A DNA stretch of 64,000 nt from Polytrichum commune (taxonomy: Eukaryota; Streptophyta; Polytrichopsida; Polytrichales; Polytrichaceae), in NCBI GenBank assembly GCA_950295325.1, contig OX485805.1, positions 4,776,501 to 4,840,500 on the forward strand. Reading direction: 5' to 3'. The notes under the pieces are model-generated. The model saw only the letters and a program-made list of their open reading frames with translations, was not told the DNA's origin and did no database searches. Below, piece after piece: positions 57,699 through 64,000 of the stretch; positions within the stretch are counted from its first letter, which is position 1; the number at the start of each line of letters is the position of its first letter. The translations under genes were made by a program, and so were the position numbers.

Positions 57699-59408
57699 TG
57701 AATATCCCAATCACCCTACTTGATTGAATATTAGTTTATGACTCAAGGTTGGAGCCAAGCTTGAAGATAAGTTTCTCAAATTAGGAAGAGTGTTTGTGTG
57801 CGTGGTGACCAATGAGGCGGGAAAGTAGTTGGTGCCACATTGTCGACACTTCATTAGTATTTTATTTTAAACTCATATTCTTAGTAGAAACTCCATGGGT
57901 CCAAACTTTTGCTCTTGACCAATAGGATCAATCGATTTTGATGATTTTTGGTCTTTTACCCTAGTGTGAGCACACCCTTAGAAGCTTTCCCACATCGTGT
58001 AGCTTTGCCATCAACCCGAGGTTGAATAATGCACCCTGCAACACCCACAAAGGGATGGAAGCCTTCATGGGTTGCATATAGCATGCTTTCCACCCATCGT
58101 TTATATTATAAACCTACCCCACATGGGTTTGTGGTTAATTCATTCCATTTTTGTTTTTTCGTTTACAAATTTAGGGTCTTTTGAGGTTGTTCATGTGTCA
58201 AATTATCTTAACATTAAATGCCTAAGAAGCCCCAATGTGTTTTGTGGGTTTTGTCATTTGAATTCGGTCTACATTTGTTGACATTCTAGACCTTGGGGTT
58301 TTCTCAAACTTTCATTAGTTGGGATTTCTATGGTATTTTGTTTCTCCAACTAGTTAGTCTAGGGGGGGGGGGGGGGTTAACATGTTAAATGTTGGGGGGG
58401 GGGGGGGGCATATCTCCCTCTCATTTTAAAATTTATGCACCAATTTTTGTTCCACTTTGTTTCATATTCTTCATGCCCCATCTATTGGTGAAGTCTTAAT
58501 TTTGAGGTCCACAAGTGTCTCTATCAAAGGATTCAAAATTTATATGACAATGTCCAATTTTCATAGGGCCCTACAAAACATTTGGGGGAGTTAAAGGTTG
58601 CTTATGATTTTTATCCTAACCACCTTGCTAAATGATGATATACTCAAATAAAATAACTTCAAAAAAAGTATAGATCTCAATGAGATATTAGATGAACAAA
58701 TCTTCCTAATTTGACACCTCGTCACATAAACCTTGTAATATTTTAGCTAGTGATTCTTGGACGGCTTGAAATTTGTAAGATACTCGCCACCTACACATTG
58801 TTAACATCCATATGGTTGTATTTGGTGATGAAGTTTGTGGATAGGATCAAAAATATAAAATATATATAAAATATATATAAAGAAGAAGAAGAAGAAGAAA
58901 TAAATTTAGCTATTGATTGAGTAACCTTCAAGGCCATGTTGGTGTGGCCAATGTGTAGGCATTTAAGGAACCTTAGAACATGAAACTCATACCTGCATAT
59001 TACATCATGGCATTGTGTGGGTTGATTGAAGAGTATGGTCTTATGAAGAGGATTCTACCTTCTTATATCACATTTGTCTATACATAGAAACGATGCCAAC
59101 CTTGAGTTGACATGAATGAGAGACGCTATACTGTTGATTATAATCAAAAACTCAAATGTGAACCAATAGATCTTACAATTGTATAAATCTTTGTGATTGA
59201 GAACTCACTCGTCATTAATATTGCTACGCCTTTTGGTGATGGGAAAAGTCTAGTACCAATTGTACATATTATTTGAAGCAACTCTCAAACACAACTTTGA
59301 TGTTATCACTCGCATGAACTGCAGTGTTGCTTCATTTATGAGTGGGTCTTACTTTATTTGTGATATAGGCATTACAAAACTAAGAGGGAGCTCAAACATA
59401 AATACTTA
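57699..59408. other. Intergenic, poly-G tracts and simple repeats
   Basis: Two long poly-G tracts at about 58363-58377 and 58394-58408 are separated by 16 bases containing the palindromic-looking TTAACATGTTAA. An ATATAA repeat and (GAA)n lie near 58853-58898. No gene. Confidence 0.55.
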
Positions 59409-59763
59409 GGGCTAGTTTATACTAGTGACCAATGACTATGACCATCGTTTTTTGAAATCTCTGATTGGTTGAGAAACGGCTGGAAGTCCCACTTCGTTCT
59501 ACCACAAGGTCACACACACACATACACTTATCTATAAGTACACACACACACATTTATCTATAAGTTATAGTCCTTTATTTTAAATTGTTCTCCATCTGTT
59601 GTTTACATTGAAAACAACACGGCCCCATCTAGTCTATAACACATGACCAAGACTTTAATGATGTGATTTTTTCTTGGACATGGTCACCGGACCCGCCAAC
59701 CATGACCATGATATATATTAAATTACAAATCAATATGTCTCGCGGTCAGTGTAAAAAAGGCCC
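59409..59763. mobile_element. Harbinger-like MITE H8
   Basis: The left end GGGCTAGTTTATACTAGTGA and complemented right end GGGCCTTTTTTACACTGACC are flanked by a perfect TTA duplication (59406-59408, 59764-59766). 355 bp; the interior contains two (ACACAC) tracts. The interior is unrelated to H1-H7 apart from the termini. Confidence 0.85.
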
Positions 59764-60022
59764 TTAAGACATCCTTTCAAAGGTGGTCACCTGGAACATG
59801 CAAATGATAAGTCAACTCACATCCATGTGTTCCAACGGCAAGCCCCAATATATTCACTCGGTCGGGGATAGAAAAGTTATTCATTCATTTACTTTTAACT
59901 ATGACTTGGTGGATATGACACTTTTAACTATGACTTGGTGGATATGCGGTGTTTCAATAAAATGAGTTGTTGGGGAGGACACCCACCTTAGCACTATTCC
60001 AACCCTAGGCAACTTAGATTTA
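59764..60022. other. Spacer with short duplication
   Basis: TTTTAACTATGACTTGGTGG followed by ATATG occurs twice in tandem at about 59891-59946. Confidence 0.7.
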
Positions 60023-60398
60023 GAGCCAGTTCACATGGGTCCCCAAGTCCCGCTCATGTTAGCAAGTCCCAACATGGAGGCAAAGTCCCAACTTTTCATC
60101 CTCAAGGGACCATTGGAATATAGTTAATTCTCATTAAAGTCAAATCTTAACTATTTTATGCCAAATTATTAAGGGGACTTGTGTTGAGAGTTGGGTCTAG
60201 CTTTTTGCTCGACCCAACTCTCAACACAAGTCCCAAGCCTCATCTCCAAAAAGTGTTGCCATGTCGGCATCCATGTCATACTTGGGACTTAGGACTTGGG
60301 ACCCCGTGTGAAGTGGTAAGTTCCAACTTTCATGCTCTCAACGGCTAAGATTGCACGGATTGACCTCAAGTGACTTGTGACCCAATATGAACTGGCCC
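60023..60398. mobile_element. Harbinger-like MITE H9 with a perfect 24-bp hairpin
   Basis: The left end GAGCCAGTTCACATGGGTCC and complemented right end GGGCCAGTTCATATTGGGTC are flanked by a perfect TTA duplication (60020-60022, 60399-60401). Its centre holds a perfect 24-bp inverted repeat (60174-60197 and 60211-60234) with a 13-base loop. GGGACTTG and CAAGTCCC motifs recur near both ends. Confidence 0.88.
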
Positions 60399-60412
60399 TT
60401 AGTGCTCCCATG

Positions 60413-60868
60413 GGATCCTTGGTATTAGGTTTAGGTCAAAACCCCACTAGGGGCAACTCCATTAGCCGGCCGGGCTAGGCTTACACATGCTACACAAGCC
60501 TTGTGTGTAGGGGGTATTAGGCTTTCTTGCCCCACTTAGCGGCAGGGTTGAGGGGCAGTGCCACCGGGAGACTAGGGGCGGAGGGAGGCTCTCTGCAGCC
60601 TAGCGCTGTCCGGGTTCTGTAGCAAGCTCCTCCCCGGGTGTCCACGTAGACCGAACCTATACGCGTGGCGGTGAAGACCCGGTACAGCAAGGCACCGGCG
60701 CCGGGGGGGTCAGAAGTGCCAGGCACCCTCCCCAAGCACTTGCGAGGCACCCACCGGCCATGCCCTGTCAGCCTCCCGCCATTTGTCCTACCCCTAGTGG
60801 GGCACCTACACCCCTGCCGCAGCCAATCAGGTACGCATATTCGCTTTGCCTGCCCCTAGTGGGGTTTC
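60413..60868. mobile_element. GC-rich insertion with inverted ends (unclassified)
   Basis: A strongly GC-rich ~455-bp block sits in AT-rich DNA. AAACCCCACTAGGGGCA occurs at 60438-60454 and perfectly inverted at 60851-60867, with a third partial copy inside at 60789-60804. The outer flanks share GCCCTTA(G)TGCTCCCA (60395 and 60869), a possible 15-18-bp target duplication. No known domain is seen in the frames at 60517-60750 and 60665-60859. Confidence 0.5.
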
Positions 60869-63551
60869 GCCCTTATGCTCCCACATGCCTTAGATTTAAG
60901 CCTATGTTTGTCATTGTTTACCTAACCACCAAGTAACCACCATCCATTGTGAACATCAATGTTTGGTGGGTGCTCGTTGATTGGAATTTGCAAAAATGTT
61001 AGTAATCTTAATTTGCTTCACTACATAATGCACATCACATATCAAACAATTCACTTTATTTCATAGCATTTCATAGTAGAGGATAACTACGCTAATTATC
61101 CCATTTAGTGTGTGTTACAATTTGGACTTATATAATGCACTAACAACTTAGTCATGAGGCCAATAGGTTGTTTAGACATTATTGAACACAAATGACTTTG
61201 CTTGTTATAACATTGCATAACTCCGAGTAGTAACAAATATTATTTGGGATAATTAGTGTAATGATAAGACCATATGACCTTGTAGTGTTTCCAATTTTTC
61301 AATCGTTAACTCCTTGTAATATAACACCATGTGTGGCAAGGCCAAGGATCCGTGGTAACTTTGTAAGTTGAAGGTGAATATATTGGGAATCCCTTGTTGG
61401 TCATAAATCATTTCATGCAATTTGATCCTATAATTAGCATAAGAGGCTTTGAATCAATGTAGCAATGTCAAGTTGGAATTAATAAGCCATAAGCGATAGG
61501 GACAAGTTTTTATTGAATCCCTTTACATGATTGAAAGCAATCTTATACCGCATTGTAAAGTATGTGTCATGTTGCGGGCACTTATAACTCCACTAGGATA
61601 TATGATTGTTGGATCCACTTAGAAAATTTCTCATACACTTAGCCATTGCATATAATGAGGATTGTCACCTTAGGTTTCCTACTTAGAGCAGAGATACAAA
61701 ACTACAAGAGTTCAAAGTGAAGATTCTTGTGTTTTTTACAGGTTCACATACTCCCTCTTTATTGCACTTTTAATTATGTCTATTTTTATAGCATGTGATC
61801 CAATCTTATGTAACACAATCGATTGTCGTCCGTTCTTAGAGTGTTCCCTCTGGTCCTTCGAGACCAGTCATGCTAAGGGTATTCGAGACAAACGATTGCA
61901 AAGTCCAATGTGGTATTGGTCTCATGTGTGGTTTTTATGTCCCAATGGTATGGGCTGACTGACATAAATGTTTTGGCAATATGTGTTGTGTAACTACCTT
62001 CTCTTGGCTAGGATTGCCGATATGCATGTTGGTTATTCTCAAAGTATGCAGCAATACCAAAGTTGGGTTGTGAGCCACCCAAACCCTTCGTGGTTTAAGT
62101 TAAGACTCACGGTGTAGTAAGAAAATAAATTAGTTATTCGGAATTATATTAATTAAGACAATTAGACAATATACAAGGACCGACATGATGTCGAGTTGAT
62201 GAGGCGTTGAGCGGGTGGAGTCGGGGCGGATGAAGGCCATTTGATCAAACATTCAGTAAACAAAGATAGTTGGATTGAAGGGCTTAGAAAATGTTGTTTA
62301 AGGTGGTGTTGGCTGTAGATGCTAACCATTAGATGTAGGTACAACTTGATCTACGGCTAGTAAAACTTTGTAGTTGGAAGGCATTAGTTCATGAAGGTTA
62401 GCGGGTGGTTCATTCTCTCCTTCTCTTGAGGTTATGACATACACTTTCTTCCCTCTCCATGTATGTAGATGTGCAAAGTTCTTAGAAATATATGAATATG
62501 GATGTTGAACAAAATGGTTTATAAACCTTATGAATAATAAAATAAAATAAAATAAAAATTATGTTGAATAAGGATTGTACAAACATATATTGTTAAAATG
62601 AACTATGTGTGGATATGTGGTTGTTAGGTTGGAAGCCGCAACCCGTTGCCTTTCCAAATTGTATTGTTGTTTAATTGCATTAGTTTTTTTATTTTCATGA
62701 AGTTTTTCTGCATTGTCTTTTGTTGCATTGGATATGGTTACATTAGCTTTTGTGGCATTAGGATTTGACTACCTTAATTTTTCTTCGTTAGTCTTTGGTT
62801 AAGTTGTTTGTTGTTAAGGGTTTGGCAACGTTACATGCTTAGAGGTATGAGGTAGAGATAGAAGTTAGTAGTTATAGATAGAATTAGTAGTTAGAAATTA
62901 AAGCTAGAGCTAAAGTTAGCTTTAGTCTCGATCAGGGTGTTGGCTTGGGGGTTGGTAAAATGTTATCCATACGAGTATTATTCCTCGGAAGGGTGGCCGG
63001 TATGAAATTCCATGAAAGTTAGGTATCTCAATCAAACCTTCATTGCGACAACAATAGGTGAATTATAGAATTAAATACTAGATTTATAATGAATTTAGGT
63101 GGTTCGTTCGGATGAATGTAATATACATATGAATGTGATGTACGGTTGATTATCGCACACGGGGGAACAAAATATAATTCAACGATTATAAGAATTAGAA
63201 GGTCATTGTTTGAAGGTACTAGAGGAGTTCACCATCCGGACAATCTTGTAGTTTATTACTTCGCTTGGAGTAGCAATTGTCACCACATGGACCAAACCAT
63301 CATTTGACACACAAATATTATGAAAAATATTGGAGATTCATCTCCATCCCCTCTTTGTTGTCAAAGTTATAATGTTCTTGGGGGAATTGACCTACCATTG
63401 GGACATAATCATTGTGTCACATATCAATACTAAACTCGGGAACCAATTGTGATTGACGTATGATTAGCCATTGGGAATGTTTTAATTACGGGCTTTGTTA
63501 TATACGCTCAAATAGAGGCATCTAGTTAATGGAGAGTGAGCACATACCTTG
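60869..63551. other. Intergenic, no recognised gene
   Basis: AT-rich. 61640-61740 resembles the fragment at 55030-55210. (AAATA)n lies near 62538-62558, and a short TTAGTAGTTA duplication near 62856-62894. Open frames are short and unremarkable. Confidence 0.5.
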
Positions 63552-64000
63552 GGGCCATTTCACACGCAAGCCAAGAGCCGTGACCATGAGATCGTGATAG
63601 CCCAAAAGAAAGTGTCCAAAGGCCGTCTGAATACACCTTCATAATCATGTAGTGTGGATCCTCAAGTGTATTGTGAAGTCATATGTAAGTGGACCCTAAA
63701 CCAAATGCTATTACAATGAATTTCTATTCATGCGGGTCCTCACACATCAAACAATAGAATAAATCAACAGTTGTGAACATTCAAAGTGCTACGGTCTCCC
63801 GGTTTTGTGTTAGGCTTACCTCCACTAGATGGTCTTTGAAAATAGTCCAAGTGACCATGAAACACGATCCATTCGATGCCGTGTAGGAATCCACGTAGAT
63901 TTTACATCCATCTTGATTTCACTTACTCCGTCGGTCCCTCAAGCGTAGTGGGAAGCAAACTTTGAGCGGCTCCGCCTTTTCCACCAATGAGAGGGCTTGA
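63552..64000. mobile_element. Harbinger-like MITE H7, cut by the window end
   Basis: It starts GGGCCATTTCACACGCAAGC and follows H3 through the GTGACCATGAG, CCAAAGGCCGTC, CGGTCTCCCGGTTTTGTGTT and CTCCGCCTTTTCCACCAATG blocks. It stops at the window edge about 50 bases short of the expected right end. Confidence 0.9.

Noticed and set aside
60517-60859. Protein-coding genes in the GC-rich island
   Set aside because: Both strands are open only because of high GC; the translations show no domain and end at arbitrary places within a block bounded by inverted repeats.

Overview
The window is nuclear DNA of a land plant. It holds intron-bearing genes for plant-type proteins (the C-terminus of limit dextrinase, nicotinate phosphoribosyltransferase, a TSR2-type 40S factor, a glycine-rich RRM protein), a eukaryotic tRNA-Ser(GCU), and AT-rich intergenic DNA full of small inverted-repeat elements, hAT remnants, a Stowaway element and a decayed LINE. 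The clade cannot be fixed from the sequence alone. Gene density is low: four protein genes and one tRNA in 64 kb.

Layout. 1-1.2 kb: 3' end of a limit dextrinase (starch debranching) gene, cut by the window edge. 2-22 kb: a repeat field with minisatellites, a 1.47-kb decayed hAT element inserted in an array of ~300-bp repeats, Harbinger-like MITEs and several other inverted-repeat families. 22.5-28.7 kb: a complete 15-exon nicotinate phosphoribosyltransferase gene (587 codons), whose intron 4 has a GA instead of GT donor. 31.5 kb: tRNA-Ser. 32.0-33.9 kb: four-exon TSR2 gene (225 codons) with a large foldback repeat in intron 1. 39.4-39.9 kb: intronless glycine-rich RNA-binding protein gene on the minus strand with a GC-rich upstream region. 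40.8-64 kb: a second repeat field, again dominated by MITEs, with a perfect-TSD hAT MITE nested in an older tandem repeat, a LINE reverse-transcriptase tail with several stops, and two GC-rich islands without a recognisable gene.

The genes are unrelated housekeeping or metabolic functions: plastid starch breakdown, NAD salvage, ribosome biogenesis, translation and RNA binding. No operon-like organisation or defence system is visible, and I do not see a new multi-gene system. The most notable items are the GA-AG intron in an otherwise intact NAD-salvage gene, and the set of at least ten MITEs that share GGGCC-type ends and mostly TTA/TAA target duplications but have different interiors, some with long near-perfect hairpins.

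Splice sites were set by reading exon-intron junctions by eye against remembered family conservation. No alignment or transcript was available.
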